Shown: one piece after another, positions 34,921-44,408 of the stretch
Numbering within the stretch: the first letter of the stretch is position 1
Layout of the letters: each line of letters begins with the position of its first letter
Assembly (NCBI RefSeq): GCF_020715685.1
Contig: NZ_CP085840.1
Location: forward strand, 3,782,001 to 3,846,000
Length of the DNA: 64,000 nt
From: Dermatobacter hominis
Lineage (GTDB): Bacteria > Actinomycetota > Acidimicrobiia > Acidimicrobiales > Microtrichaceae
Reading direction: 5' to 3'
Notes under the pieces: generated by a model
The model's input: only the letters and a program-made list of their open reading frames with translations
Databases searched by the model: none
Told to the model about the DNA's origin: nothing
Program-made: the position numbers and the translations under genes

Positions 34921-35381
34921 TCGGCCAGGCGCGGGGGGAACCCGCCGGTGGCGATCGGGCCCCAGTCCTCGATGTCCAGCCGGATGAGGCACTTGCCCTG
35001 GGTGCGCATCGCCTCCCGGTACTCGTCCCAGTCCGGGTGCTCGCCCGAGATCGAGCGGAAGTAGTCGACGAGCGGCTCGACCGCCTCGGGCAGGTCGACG
35101 ACCTCGGCACGACCCCACACCTGGACCCACGGTCCGTTCCACTCGTCGGACAGCACGAGCGCCGAGCACGCCGGGTCGCGGCGCAGGTTCCGGACCTTGG
35201 CCCGCTCGGGGTAGGTCGCCACCGTGAGGCGGCCGGCGTCGTCGACCCCGGCGGTCACCGGCGACGACTGCGGGGCGCCGTCGCGGCGGGTGGTCGTGAG
35301 CACGACGTGGTGGCGCGGTCGGATGAACTGGACGAGCCCCTCACGGTCCACGGTGGTGTTCGTCGCGATCGTCCGTGCCAT
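34914..35381 (-). CDS. PPOX-class F420-dependent oxidoreductase
   Basis: A 155-residue split-barrel flavin/F420 enzyme: FIRPRHHVVLTTTRRDGAPQSSPVTAGVDDAGRLTVATYPERAKVRNLRRDPACSALV matches the PPOX-class F420-dependent family. It would reduce a biliverdin-, quinone- or enone-like substrate with F420H2. It stands alone, convergent with MaoC across the 25-base repeats, which extend into its last codons. Confidence 0.87.
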   Translation of the reverse strand: MARTIATNTTVDREGLVQFIRPRHHVVLTTTRRDGAPQSSPVTAGVDDAGRLTVATYPERAKVRNLRRDPACSALVLSDEWNGPWVQVWGRAEVVDLPEAVEPLVDYFRSISGEHPDWDEYREAMRTQGKCLIRLDIEDWGPIATGGFPPRLAEG

Positions 35382-35425
35382 GGCGGGAGTCTTGCGCCTG
35401 CGCCCGGACGCCCGGTAGCCGCGGC

Positions 35426-36187
35426 TCAGCGCCAGGGCGCGACGAGGTCCTGGAGCCCGCCGGTCAGCGCCCGCTGGAGGAACGGGCCCATCGACACGCG
35501 GTGGACACCCAGCGCCCGGAGGTCGTCGAGCGAACCGGCCGTCGAGCCGTCGACCGGGTGGGCGATCACGTTGACCGGGCCCGACAGCTCGGCGAGCAGG
35601 GTGCGGACCGCGTCGGCGTCGGGTGCCGCCACCGGGTACGAGCAGCGCGAGCCGGCGGACTCGCAGAGCTGCAGTCGAGCGATCGCCTCGGCCAGCGGGT
35701 CGTCGAACGTCTCCGCCTTGCCGAGGAAGGCGTCGGTCCGGGCGTTGATGACCAGGTCGACCCCGGCGGCGTCGGCCGCGGCCCGGAGGCCGCCGATGTA
35801 GTCGGCGTGCTCCTGGCGGGACCGCATCCTGCCCTCGCCGTGCACGGTGTCCTCGACGTTGATCCCGACCGCGCCGGCGTCGAGCACCCGCTCGACGAGC
35901 TCCGCGGGGTCGGTCCCGTACCCGGACTCGACGTCCGCGCTGACCGGCACGTCGACCGCGCCGGTCACCCGGGCGATGCCGTCGAGCGCGTCGTGGAGCG
36001 ACATGCCCTCGTTGTCGGCCTGGCCGCGCGAGTCGGCGAGCGGGTGGCTGCCGATCGTCAGGGCCGGGAACCCGGCGTCCACCACCGCGCGGGCCGACCA
36101 GGCGTCCCAGACGGTGGGCAGGACGAGCGTCCGTCCCGAGTGGTGGAGGTCCAGGAGCTGCTTCGCACGTGCCGCGACATCTGCCAT
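35426..36187 (-). CDS. Isocitrate lyase/PEP mutase family protein
   Basis: A 253-residue TIM-barrel C-C/C-P lyase relative. VLPTVWDAWSARAVVDAGFPALTIGSHPLADSRGQAD, VSADVESGYG and VGINVEDTVHGEGRMRSRQEH are the magnesium- and substrate-binding segments, NARTDAFL is conserved, and the KKCGH active loop of true isocitrate lyase is absent. Oxaloacetate decarboxylase, 2-methylisocitrate lyase-like or carboxyphosphonoenolpyruvate-type activity is possible. ATG 36187 is chosen; a TTG at 36196 is in frame. Confidence 0.82.
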   Translation of the reverse strand: MADVAARAKQLLDLHHSGRTLVLPTVWDAWSARAVVDAGFPALTIGSHPLADSRGQADNEGMSLHDALDGIARVTGAVDVPVSADVESGYGTDPAELVERVLDAGAVGINVEDTVHGEGRMRSRQEHADYIGGLRAAADAAGVDLVINARTDAFLGKAETFDDPLAEAIARLQLCESAGSRCSYPVAAPDADAVRTLLAELSGPVNVIAHPVDGSTAGSLDDLRALGVHRVSMGPFLQRALTGGLQDLVAPWR

Positions 36188-36245
36188 GGACCCCAAGCTG
36201 CCACCCGGCGGCCCCCGGCGCCCGGCCGGGTGCCGACGAGCTGGT

Positions 36246-37916
36246 CTACTGGTCGACCCAGAGGCCGAGGACCGGGTGGCCGGTGGCCAGGCCGGGGAAC
36301 GGCTTGCCGCCGTCGGGCAGGTCGGGTCCGTACACGCCGTGGACGTCGGTCGCCGTGCCGACGCTCCACTCCACCCACTGCAGCCAGAGGTTGTAGCCCT
36401 GGGTGGCGAAGCGCCTGTTCACGTCCTGGTAGATGCCGGCGGCCTTCTCCTTGTCGGGCTCGGCCCGACCGGCGTCGAGCAGGGCGTCCATCTCGGGGTC
36501 GTCGAACTTGTTGAAGTTCACCGGCGACCCGCTCTTCCACCAGATGTACTGGCCGTCGGGGTTGCCGCCCGGGTGGTTCCGCCAGTCGAGCATGTCCCAG
36601 TCGGTGCCGAGCGCCGTGTCGATCAGCACGGCCTGCTCGACCGTCCGGACGTTCGCCGTGATCCCGGCGGACTTGAGCGACTCCTGCAGGTACTGGAGCA
36701 GTCGGACGGTGCCGGGGTCGGGGGTGCCGACCAGGCTGAACTCCAGGTCCTGGCCGGTGGCCGTCTTGTACGCCTCGAGGTGCTCCTTCGACTTGTCGAG
36801 GTCGAACGACGGGTAGCCGGTGTCCTCGAGGTAGCCGATCTCACCGGGGGCGAACGGGCCGGACGCCATCTTCGTGAGGCCGAGGTTGCTCACCTCGTTC
36901 AGCTGGTCGCGGTCGATGGCGTAGATCACCGCCATGCGGGCGTCGATGTTGTCGAACGGCTCCTTCGAGGTGTTGAACAGCTCGTACGCGACCTCCGTGT
37001 AGTCGGTGGTGGCGGTGAGGTCGATCTTGTCGTTGTCGGCCTCCTGGCGCATGCGGTCGATCGGCTCCGCCGCCGACTCGTGGATCGCGTTGAGCTCGCC
37101 GGAGAGGAGCGCGTTGACGCGGGCGCCGGGATCGACCACCGGTCGGAAGGTGATCTCGTCGAGGTAGGGGAGCTGGGTCCCGTCGGCGTCCTTCTGCCAG
37201 TAGTCCGGGTTCTTCTTGGCGGTGAGGTGGTCGCCCTGCTTCCACTCCTCGAGCTCGAACGGCCCGGTGCCGATCAGGTTGCGGTCGCAGGTGGCCGGGT
37301 CGTCGAGCTGGGCCTGGGCGATGATCCCCGACCGCCCGTCGTTGAACAGGTAGGCCGGGAAGGCGGGCCACGCCGTCGAGGTGGTGACCTTGACGGTCAT
37401 CGGGTCGACGACCTCGACGTTCGAGATCGGCTTGTACACGAAGGCGAACAGCAGCGGCGATCGGGCCGGGTAGGACCCGCGCCAGGCGTCGATGTTGTTC
37501 TTCACGACGGTGGCGTCGAGCGCCGAGCCGTCGTGGAACTTCACTCCGTCGCGGAGCGTGATGGTCCACTGGGTGAAGTCGGCGTTCGGGGTCACCGACT
37601 TGGCGAGGTACGGCTGGTACACCGCGTCCTCGTCGGGAGCCGTCAGCGTGTCGTAGATGGCCCGAGCCACCTGGATGCCGGAGATGGCGAGCTGCGCCTC
37701 GGGCAGGCACCAGCCGCCCGAGGTCTCGGCCTCGAGGCCGTAGTTGACGGTGCCGCCCGAGACCGGCGTGCCGGCGTCGTCGCCCGATCCGCCCCCTCCG
37801 TCGCCCTTGTCGTCGGAGCCGCCGCCGCACGCGGCGACGAGCAGCGAGGCCGCCAGGACGAGCGCGGCCGCCGTCGTCAGGCGTCGGCGGTGCTGGGGGT
37901 GCGAGGTTCGGTGCAC
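36246..37916 (-). CDS. ABC transporter substrate-binding lipoprotein (SBP_bac_5)
   Basis: A 556-residue peptide/nickel-type binding protein. The signal peptide ends LLVAAC with lipid-Cys 30, followed by a Gly/Asp linker. The two-lobed family-5 fold shows in YQPYLAKSVTPNADFTQWTITLRDGVKFHDGS and VPNADF-type segments, and WQKDADGTQLPYLDEITFRPV. It would capture an oligopeptide or similar ligand outside the membrane. No permease or ATPase gene is adjacent, so it is an orphan. GAAGGAGA precedes the GTG. Confidence 0.88.
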   Translation of the reverse strand: MHRTSHPQHRRRLTTAAALVLAASLLVAACGGGSDDKGDGGGGSGDDAGTPVSGGTVNYGLEAETSGGWCLPEAQLAISGIQVARAIYDTLTAPDEDAVYQPYLAKSVTPNADFTQWTITLRDGVKFHDGSALDATVVKNNIDAWRGSYPARSPLLFAFVYKPISNVEVVDPMTVKVTTSTAWPAFPAYLFNDGRSGIIAQAQLDDPATCDRNLIGTGPFELEEWKQGDHLTAKKNPDYWQKDADGTQLPYLDEITFRPVVDPGARVNALLSGELNAIHESAAEPIDRMRQEADNDKIDLTATTDYTEVAYELFNTSKEPFDNIDARMAVIYAIDRDQLNEVSNLGLTKMASGPFAPGEIGYLEDTGYPSFDLDKSKEHLEAYKTATGQDLEFSLVGTPDPGTVRLLQYLQESLKSAGITANVRTVEQAVLIDTALGTDWDMLDWRNHPGGNPDGQYIWWKSGSPVNFNKFDDPEMDALLDAGRAEPDKEKAAGIYQDVNRRFATQGYNLWLQWVEWSVGTATDVHGVYGPDLPDGGKPFPGLATGHPVLGLWVDQ

Positions 37917-38035
37917 GGTGTCTCCTTCGTCCGGGCGCGACGGCCCGCAGAGATCATGCCCCTTCGGGGACCGTGCGCCGAACGGATCGACGTGACGGGC
38001 GTCGCCCGCCCCGACCCGGGGCATGCTGGGGCTCC

Positions 38036-38344
38036 ATGGGAACGAGCGCGCCCGGGACCGGCGGTCCCCCGATCCCGGAGGCGCGGAACGACGTGCCGGA
38101 GGACGCCGCGGCACCGGTCGCGCTGCTGCTGTCGGTGATCGGCCTGCTGGGCTGCTTCCCCGTGGCCATGACGGCGCTCGCGATCGCCTACCTGTCCCGC
38201 GCCCGGATCCGCGCGGCCGACGGCGCGCTGGGCGGCGACCGGACCGTCCGCACCGCCATCGTCCTCGGGTGGGTCGGGATCGGCGTCGCGGTCGTCGCCT
38301 TCACGGCGCTCGGCGTGGCTGCGCTCGTCCGGCGCGGGACCTGA
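38036..38344 (+). CDS. DUF4190-like small membrane protein
   Basis: A 102-residue protein with a disordered N-terminus and two membrane helices at about residues 27-50 and 72-97, separated by SRARIRAADGALGGDRTVRTAIVLGW, which resembles the DUF4190 pattern. A CATGCT hexamer is eight bases before the ATG. Function unknown; members are often accessory membrane proteins. Confidence 0.68.
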   Translation: MGTSAPGTGGPPIPEARNDVPEDAAAPVALLLSVIGLLGCFPVAMTALAIAYLSRARIRAADGALGGDRTVRTAIVLGWVGIGVAVVAFTALGVAALVRRGT

Positions 38345-38398
38345 CCGGCGGGGCCCGCGCCGCCGCCGGCCGCACCTGACTACGGTGCGGCGCTGACA

Positions 38399-38417
38399 TC
38401 GATCCCGACGGGATCGA
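38399..38417. promoter_or_regulatory. Possible operator of the SDR gene
   Basis: A perfect dyad, TCGATCCC-GAC-GGGATCGA, follows a TACGGT hexamer and precedes the SDR start at 38437 by 19 bases. A repressor binding here would block early elongation. No regulator gene is adjacent. Confidence 0.45.
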
Positions 38418-38436
38418 CCGACGACGGGGTGGCACG

Positions 38437-39228
38437 GTGGCAGAGCAGGGCAACGACGGTCGCGTCGAGGGCGGTCGCGTCGAGGGCGGGCGCTTCGAGG
38501 GGAAGGTGGCGCTGATCACCGGCGCAGGCTCCGGCATCGGCAAAGCGGTCGCGCTGCTGCTGGTGCACGAGGGTGCCCGGGTGTTCGGCGTCGACATCAA
38601 CGCCGCCGCCCTCGACGGCGTGGCCGCCGAGGCGGGCGAGCGCTTCACCGCCCACGTGGCCGACCTGTCCGATCCCCAGGCGTGCAAGGACGTCGTCGCT
38701 GCGTGCCTCGCCGCCGAGGGCGGGCTCGACGTGCTCGGCAACATCGCAGGCATCGCCGCATCGAGCCACCTCGAGGACGTCACCGTCGAGCAGTACCGGA
38801 CGATGATGGCGATCAACGCCGACGCCTGCTTCTTCCTGTGCCAGGCGGCCATCCCGGCACTGCTCGAGCGGTCGGGCAACATCGTCAACCTGGCGTCGAA
38901 CGCCGGCCTGATGGGCCAGGCCTACACGGTCGCCTACTGCATGTCGAAGGGCGCCGTCGTCCAGCTGACCAAGGCCCTGGCGATGGAGTACGTGAAGACG
39001 GACCTCCGCGTGAACGCCATCGCCCCCGCGGCGGTGAACACGCCGCTGCTGCACAACTTCCAGGTCGCAGAGGGCGTCGACCTCGACCTGATGCGGCCCT
39101 ACATGGGGTTCCGGGGCATGACCGAGGCGCAGGAGCTCGCCCGGCTCTTCGCGTTCGTGGCGTCGGGCGAGGTGCCGTCGATGCACGGCGCGGTGCTCAG
39201 CGTGGACAACGCCATCACGGCCGGCTGA
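38437..39228 (+). CDS. Short-chain dehydrogenase/reductase
   Basis: A 263-residue [11 protein letters not shown] at 28-35 for cofactor, NIAGIA in place of NNAG, and the catalytic Ser154, Tyr167 and Lys171 (AYCMSKG). The first 22 residues hold three repeats of GR[VF]EG[GK] encoded by 15-base DNA repeats, an unusual addition before the fold. The substrate alcohol or ketone is unknown. A perfect dyad precedes the GTG. Confidence 0.88.
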   Translation: MAEQGNDGRVEGGRVEGGRFEGKVALITGAGSGIGKAVALLLVHEGARVFGVDINAAALDGVAAEAGERFTAHVADLSDPQACKDVVAACLAAEGGLDVLGNIAGIAASSHLEDVTVEQYRTMMAINADACFFLCQAAIPALLERSGNIVNLASNAGLMGQAYTVAYCMSKGAVVQLTKALAMEYVKTDLRVNAIAPAAVNTPLLHNFQVAEGVDLDLMRPYMGFRGMTEAQELARLFAFVASGEVPSMHGAVLSVDNAITAG

Positions 39229-39267
39229 TCGTGCGTCGGGTCCCGGCGGCCCGGACGGCCGGCGTCC

Positions 39268-40398
39268 TCAGCCGGCGGTGAGCAGGTCGTCGAGCTCGGC
39301 GGCCGGTCGGCCGAGCGCCTCGGCCACCGACGCGTTGGCGACCTGGCCCGCCATCGTGTTGACCCCGCGCCCGAGCGCCGGGTCGCGCCGGACGGCGTCC
39401 GGGACGCCCAGGCGGCTCAGCTCGGCCAGGTAGGGAAGCGTGGCGTTGGTCAGGGCGTGGGTCGAGGTGTGCGGCACCGCGCCGGGCATGTTGCCGACGG
39501 CGTAGTGGACGACGTCGTGCACCACGTAGGTGGGTTCGGCGTGCGTGGTCTCGTGCGAGGTCTCGATGCAGCCGCCCTGGTCGATCGCGATGTCGATGAC
39601 GACGGAGCCCCTCTTCATCGACCGGACCATGTCCTCGCTGACCACCGTGGGGGCCCGCCCGCCCGGCACGAGCACGGCCCCGATGACGAGGTCGGCGTCG
39701 GCGACGCAGCGCTCCACCGCACCCCGGTTGGACGTGATCGTCGTGATGCGACCCATCTGGATCTGGTCGACGTGGCGCAGGCGGTCGATGTTCTTGTCCA
39801 GCAGGTCGACCTCTGCCTCCAGGCCGGCGGCCATCCACGCTGCGTTCCACCCGACGTTGCCGGCACCCAGCACGACCACCCGGGCCGGCCGGACCCCCGG
39901 CGCCCCCCCGAGCAGGACGCCGCGTCCGCCGTTGTGGCGCTCCAGCAGGTGGGCGCCGATCTGGACGCTCATGCGCCCTGCCACCTCGCTCATGGGGGCG
40001 AGCAGGGGCAGCGTCCCGTCGGGCAGCTGGACCGTCTCGTAGGCGATGCCGGTCACGCCCGAGTCGAGCAGGGCGTCCGCGACGCCCGGGTACGCGGCGA
40101 GGTGGAGGTAGGTGAACAGCACCAGGCCCGGGCGGAAGTGCGCGAACTCGGACTCGAGCGGCTCCTTGACCTTGCAGACGAGGTCGGCCCGGGCCCACAC
40201 CTCCTCGGCGGTCGCCACGATGGTCGCACCGGCGCGCTCGTAGTCCTCGTCGGGGACGCTCGAGTCCGCGCCGGCCCCCGACTGGACCAGCACGTCGGAG
40301 CCGGCGTGGAGCAGCTCGCGGACGCCGTCCGGGGTGATCGCGACCCGGTGCTCCTCCTGCTTGACCTCGGTGGGGACGCCGACGGTGGGCGGCTGCAT
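39268..40398 (-). CDS. ald: Alanine dehydrogenase
   Basis: A 376-residue NAD-dependent alanine dehydrogenase, close to the usual 371. The N-terminal [23 protein letters not shown], the substrate loop VCKVKEP with Lys, LFTYLHLA with the catalytic His, and the nucleotide-binding [15 protein letters not shown] are intact, as is the C-terminal [15 protein letters not shown]. It interconverts alanine and pyruvate plus ammonium. It is a single gene, divergent from the 2-oxoglutarate oxygenase by 139 bases. Confidence 0.93.
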   Translation of the reverse strand: MQPPTVGVPTEVKQEEHRVAITPDGVRELLHAGSDVLVQSGAGADSSVPDEDYERAGATIVATAEEVWARADLVCKVKEPLESEFAHFRPGLVLFTYLHLAAYPGVADALLDSGVTGIAYETVQLPDGTLPLLAPMSEVAGRMSVQIGAHLLERHNGGRGVLLGGAPGVRPARVVVLGAGNVGWNAAWMAAGLEAEVDLLDKNIDRLRHVDQIQMGRITTITSNRGAVERCVADADLVIGAVLVPGGRAPTVVSEDMVRSMKRGSVVIDIAIDQGGCIETSHETTHAEPTYVVHDVVHYAVGNMPGAVPHTSTHALTNATLPYLAELSRLGVPDAVRRDPALGRGVNTMAGQVANASVAEALGRPAAELDDLLTAG

Positions 40399-40537
40399 GC
40401 GAGGAGTCTTGCCCATCCGGTGCGGCCCCGCCGTCAACTGTGACGAGCACGTGAACAACGGCGGCGGCCGTCGTCCCGGGCCCCCGACCGCGGGATGCTG
40501 GCGGTGCCGCCTCGAGTGAAGGGACGGAGGTGCGGAC

Positions 40538-41509
40538 GTGGGCGACCACCAGCGACTCGACGAGCTCGACCGGGAGCGCGCCATGGGCGGGCTCGGGAGC
40601 GAGGCGGCCCGGGAGATCCCGCTCGTCGACCTCACCGGCTTCGACGAGCGGCGTGCCGAGGTGACCGACCGGCTCTGGTCGGCGGCGACCGAGGTCGGGT
40701 TCTTCCAGCTCGCCGGCCACGGCATCGACACCGGGCTCGTCGACGCCGGCTTCGCCGCGGCCGAGCGGTTCTTCGCGCTCCCGGCGGACCGCAAGGCGGC
40801 GTGGCCGCTCGACCGGAGCCGCAACGCCGGGTGGGAGAGCCGCAGCCAGGTCCGGCCGTCGACGGGCACCGCCGACGAGAAGGAGTCGTACCAGATCACC
40901 GTCCCGGCCATGGGCGGCCTGTGGCCCGACCCCGACGAGCTGCCCGGGTTCCGGGCGACGCTCGAGGCGCTCGAGCGGGCGAGCTGGACGGTGGCCATGC
41001 GGGTGCTGTCGTGCTTCGCCGGCCGGTTGGACCTCCCGGCCGACTTCTTCACGGCGGCCCACGACCCCGCCGCACCGACGTACCAGTCGACCCTCCGGCT
41101 CCTGCGCTACCCCGCCGCGAGCGGGGGCGACGCGCCCGGGGGCTGGCGAGCCGGGGCCCACACCGACTTCGACTGCCTGACCCTGCTGTTCCAGCGGGCC
41201 GGGCAGCCCGGTCTCCAGGTCTGCCCCGGCGCGGAACGGGACAGCGGCGCCTGGACCCCGGTCGACCCGGACCCGTCGGTCGTCACCTGCAACATCGGCG
41301 ACATGCTCATGCGGTGGAGCGACGACCGGCTGCTGTCCACGCTGCACCGCGTGAGGGGACCGGGCGCCGACGATCCTGCGGTCGACCGCTACAGCATCGC
41401 CTTCTTCGCCCAGGCGAACCGCGACGTGGTGATCGAGAGCCCGGGCGGGACGTACCCGCCGATCACCGCGGCCGACTACCTCGCGCAGCGGGTCGCCGCG
41501 AACTACTGA
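40538..41509 (+). CDS. 2-oxoglutarate/Fe(II) oxygenase (isopenicillin N synthase-like)
   Basis: A 323-residue oxygenase of the IPNS/flavonol-synthase group. The N-terminal DIOX_N part runs [37 protein letters not shown]; the iron ligands are in AHTDFD (His, Asp) and STLHRV (His), and the 2-oxoglutarate Arg is in RYSIAFF. It hydroxylates or desaturates a small molecule. GGACGGAGG precedes the GTG. No biosynthetic cluster surrounds it. Confidence 0.87.
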   Translation: MGDHQRLDELDRERAMGGLGSEAAREIPLVDLTGFDERRAEVTDRLWSAATEVGFFQLAGHGIDTGLVDAGFAAAERFFALPADRKAAWPLDRSRNAGWESRSQVRPSTGTADEKESYQITVPAMGGLWPDPDELPGFRATLEALERASWTVAMRVLSCFAGRLDLPADFFTAAHDPAAPTYQSTLRLLRYPAASGGDAPGGWRAGAHTDFDCLTLLFQRAGQPGLQVCPGAERDSGAWTPVDPDPSVVTCNIGDMLMRWSDDRLLSTLHRVRGPGADDPAVDRYSIAFFAQANRDVVIESPGGTYPPITAADYLAQRVAANY

Positions 41510-41545
41510 CCGGCCCGGGCGCGGCCCGGCCGGGGTCGGCGTCGA

Positions 41546-41962
41546 TCAGCGCGGCGTGAGGACCACGACCGGGATCTGGCGGTCGCCCGCCGAGACCTCG
41601 TAGTCGGCGAAGCCGGGCATGAGCTCCTTCTGGCGGGTCCAGAGGCGCTCGCGCTCCTCGCCCTCGGCGACCCTGGCGGTGACCGGCACGGTGTCGGCGC
41701 CGACCTCGACCTCGGTCTCGGGGTTGGCGACGAGGTTCAGGTACCAGTGCGGGTGGGTCGGGGCGCCGCCCTTCGACCCGAACACGACGTACGCGTCCCC
41801 GTCGGGCTGGTACACGAGCGGGGAGACCCGCTCGGTGCCGCTCTTGGCGCCCTTGTGGTGCACCAGGATCATCGGTGCGCCTTCGAACTGCCCGCCGACC
41901 TTGCCGTCGTTCGCTCGGAACTCGTCGATGATCTGCTTGTTCCAGTCGTCCATCTCGCTCAT
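41546..41962 (-). CDS. Ddn-type F420H2-dependent nitroreductase family protein
   Basis: A 138-residue split-barrel protein: NKQIIDEFRANDGKVGGQFEGAPMILVHHKGAKSGTERVSPLVY and PHWYLNLVANPETEVEV match the deazaflavin-dependent nitroreductase (Ddn) family. These reduce quinones or nitro compounds with F420H2 at the membrane. The ATG at 41962 (MSEMDDW) is preferred; an upstream GTG at 41983 is in frame. It is convergent with the oxygenase and divergent from the acyl-CoA dehydrogenase pair. Confidence 0.88.
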   Translation of the reverse strand: MSEMDDWNKQIIDEFRANDGKVGGQFEGAPMILVHHKGAKSGTERVSPLVYQPDGDAYVVFGSKGGAPTHPHWYLNLVANPETEVEVGADTVPVTARVAEGEERERLWTRQKELMPGFADYEVSAGDRQIPVVVLTPR

Positions 41963-42063
41963 GCCGGCCCCAACACCGGCCACGGCACAGGGATTCCACC
42001 GGCGGTACGCTCGCCCGGTCCGGCGCGGGGCGTGCCGGCAGGGGACTGTCCGAAGGGGGGCCG

Positions 42064-43242
42064 ATGTACATCGGCATGACGGCCGAGCAGCGGTCGCTGC
42101 GCGAGGAGCTCCGCGAGTACTACGACCGGCTCATCACGCCCGAGCTGGCCGACGAGCTCGCCCACAGCGAGGGCGTCGGGCCGGTCGCCCGCTCCGTCGC
42201 CCTGCAGATGGGAGCCGACGGCTGGCTCGGCATCGGCTGGCCCGAGGAGTACGGCGGCCAGGGCCGGGGCTACGTCGACCAGTTCATCTTCTACGACGAG
42301 TCCATGCGCGTCGGGGCGCCGGTGCCGATGCTGACGCTCAACTCCGTGGCGCCGACGATCATGAAGTACGGCACGCAGGAGCAGAAGGACGACTTCCTCC
42401 CGCGGATCCTGTCGGGCTCGATCCACTTCGCCATCGGCTACACCGAACCCGATGCCGGGACGGACCTCGCCTCGCTGCGGACCCGCGCCGTCCTCGACGG
42501 CGACGAGTGGGTGATCGACGGCCAGAAGATCTTCACCTCGCTCGCGACCGACGCCGACTACATCTGGCTCGCGGTGCGGACGAACCCCGAGGCGTCGCGC
42601 CACGCCGGGATCTCGCTGATCATCGTCCCGACCGACGTGCCGGGCTTCAAGGCGGTGCCGATCCAGAACTTCGGCAACTTCAACACCAACTACACGTTCT
42701 ACGAGGACGTGCGCGTGCCGGTGGAGAACTGCATCGGCGGCGAGGGCCGGGGCTGGCCGCTGATCATGGAGCAGCTCAACCACGAGCGGGTCACGATCTG
42801 CTCGTCGGGGATCATGGAGCGGGCGCTCGACGAGACGACCGCCTACGCAGCTGCGCACGTGCTCGCCGACGGCAGCCGGCTGATCGACCAGCCATGGGTG
42901 CAGCACGAGCTCGCCTGGGTGCACGCGAGGCTCGACGTGCTGCGGCTCCTCAACTGGCAGGTCGCCTGGAACGCGGACGCCGGCAACCCGCTCGACCCGG
43001 CCGCGGCGTCGGCGGTCAAGGTGCACGGCACCGAGCTGTACATGGACGGCCTCGGGCGCCTGCTCGAGGTGCTCGGTCCGGTGGCCGGCATCCGTGACGG
43101 CTCACCGGGGTGCGCGCTGAAGGACCGCCTGGGCACGTTGCTGCGCGGCCTGCACGTGCTGACGTTCGGGGGTGGCACGAACGAGCTGCAGCGCGACCTC
43201 ATCGCCATGTTCGGCCTGGGCCTGCCGCCCTCGCCCCGCTGA
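42064..43242 (+). CDS. Acyl-CoA dehydrogenase, subunit 1
   Basis: A 392-residue FAD enzyme of the acyl-CoA dehydrogenase fold: IGYTEPDAGTDLASLRTRAV, QKIFTSLATDADYIWLAVRT and the C-terminal FGGGTNELQRDLIAMFGLGLP. The usual YEGT glutamate position reads GGGT, so catalysis may depend on another Glu or on the partner. It is followed after 19 bases by a second, different acyl-CoA dehydrogenase, the layout of the alpha2beta2 FadE28-FadE29-type enzymes that oxidise steroid side chains in mycobacteria. The substrate is inferred only from this layout. Confidence 0.9.
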   Translation: MYIGMTAEQRSLREELREYYDRLITPELADELAHSEGVGPVARSVALQMGADGWLGIGWPEEYGGQGRGYVDQFIFYDESMRVGAPVPMLTLNSVAPTIMKYGTQEQKDDFLPRILSGSIHFAIGYTEPDAGTDLASLRTRAVLDGDEWVIDGQKIFTSLATDADYIWLAVRTNPEASRHAGISLIIVPTDVPGFKAVPIQNFGNFNTNYTFYEDVRVPVENCIGGEGRGWPLIMEQLNHERVTICSSGIMERALDETTAYAAAHVLADGSRLIDQPWVQHELAWVHARLDVLRLLNWQVAWNADAGNPLDPAAASAVKVHGTELYMDGLGRLLEVLGPVAGIRDGSPGCALKDRLGTLLRGLHVLTFGGGTNELQRDLIAMFGLGLPPSPR

Positions 43243-43261
43243 CCCGCTGCCTGGAGACATC

Positions 43262-44362
43262 GTGGACTTCGCACCCACCGACGAACAGCGGGCCGTCATC
43301 GAGCTCGCCGAGCAGATCTTCACCGACCTGTGCGCCCCCGAGGCCCTCCGCCAGGTGGAGTCCGGCGCCGACTGGTTCCACCAGGAGCTCTGGCAGGCGC
43401 TCGCCGCCGCCGGGCTGCTCGGGATCGCGCTGCCCGAGCCGGTGGGGGGCGGCGGCTTCGGCGTCGTCGAGTCGTGCCTGCTCCTCCGCGAGGCGGGGCG
43501 GGCCGTGGCGCCGATCCCGCTCTGGTCGACGATCACCGCCGCCACCGCCCTCGCCGAGCGGGGCACAGACGAGCAGCGCGACGCCTGGCTGCCCGGGGTG
43601 GTCGACGGGTCGACGATCCTCGCCGTCGCGCTCGACGAGCCGGCCGCCGGCCCCCGGGACCCGCAGCTCGCCGCCACCCGCGACGGCGACCGATGGGTGC
43701 TCACCGGGACCAAGACGAACGTGGCGGCCGTGCACCTGGCCGCGGCACTGCTCGTGCCGGCCCGGACCGGTGCCGGCGAGGCCTCGGTGTTCGTGGTGCC
43801 GACCGACGCGACCGGTGTGGTGGCCCGGCGGCAGGACACGTTCAACCACGAGCCGCACTTCGAGCTCCACCTCGACGGCGTGTCCGTCGGCGACCTCGCG
43901 CGCGTGCCCGGCGGGCAGGTGACGATCGATCGGCTCGTCGACGTCGCCACCGTCGGCCTGTGCGCCCTCGCATCGGGCGTGGCCGACGGCGGCACGCGTC
44001 GGACGGCCGCGTACGCGACCGAGCGCAAGCAGTTCGACCGGCCGATCGGTTCGTTCCAGGCGGTCGGGCACCGCATGGCCGACTGCTACATCGACGACGA
44101 GGCGATCCGGCTGACCATGCTGCAGGCGGCGACGCTGCTCGCGGCGGGCGAGCCCGCCGACCGCGAGGTCGCCGTCGCCAAGTACTGGGCGTCCTACGGC
44201 GGCCGGCGCGTCGGCCATGCCGACCTCCACCTCCACGGCGGCATCTCGATCGACCTCGACTACCCGATCCACCGCTACTTCCTCTGGGCCAAGCAGCTGG
44301 AGCTCACGCTCGGCGCCGCCGGCCCGCAGCTGGCGCGGCTCGGCCGGCTCCTCGCGAGCTGA
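43262..44362 (+). CDS. Acyl-CoA dehydrogenase, subunit 2
   Basis: A 366-residue divergent acyl-CoA dehydrogenase: FAPTDEQRAVIELAEQIFTDLC, LPEPVGGGGFGVVESCLLLREAGR and the C-terminal HLHGGISIDLDYPIHRYFLWAKQLELTLG, the pattern of the second subunit in heteromeric mycobacterial acyl-CoA dehydrogenases. Some middle-domain motifs are degenerate (DEPAAGPRDPQ in place of the usual EP-x-AGSD). Together with the preceding gene it likely forms a heterotetramer acting on a bulky acyl-CoA. An SDR follows after 46 bases. Confidence 0.9.
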   Translation: MDFAPTDEQRAVIELAEQIFTDLCAPEALRQVESGADWFHQELWQALAAAGLLGIALPEPVGGGGFGVVESCLLLREAGRAVAPIPLWSTITAATALAERGTDEQRDAWLPGVVDGSTILAVALDEPAAGPRDPQLAATRDGDRWVLTGTKTNVAAVHLAAALLVPARTGAGEASVFVVPTDATGVVARRQDTFNHEPHFELHLDGVSVGDLARVPGGQVTIDRLVDVATVGLCALASGVADGGTRRTAAYATERKQFDRPIGSFQAVGHRMADCYIDDEAIRLTMLQAATLLAAGEPADREVAVAKYWASYGGRRVGHADLHLHGGISIDLDYPIHRYFLWAKQLELTLGAAGPQLARLGRLLAS

Positions 44363-44408
44363 CGGCCCACCGCCCCCACCCACCCCACGACCGGCGAGGA
44401 GCCGACGA

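Noticed and set aside
36217-36234. GC-rich dyad between the PEP-mutase-like gene and the binding-protein gene as a terminator
   Set aside because: The stem has almost no loop and a mismatch; such strings are frequent in this composition.
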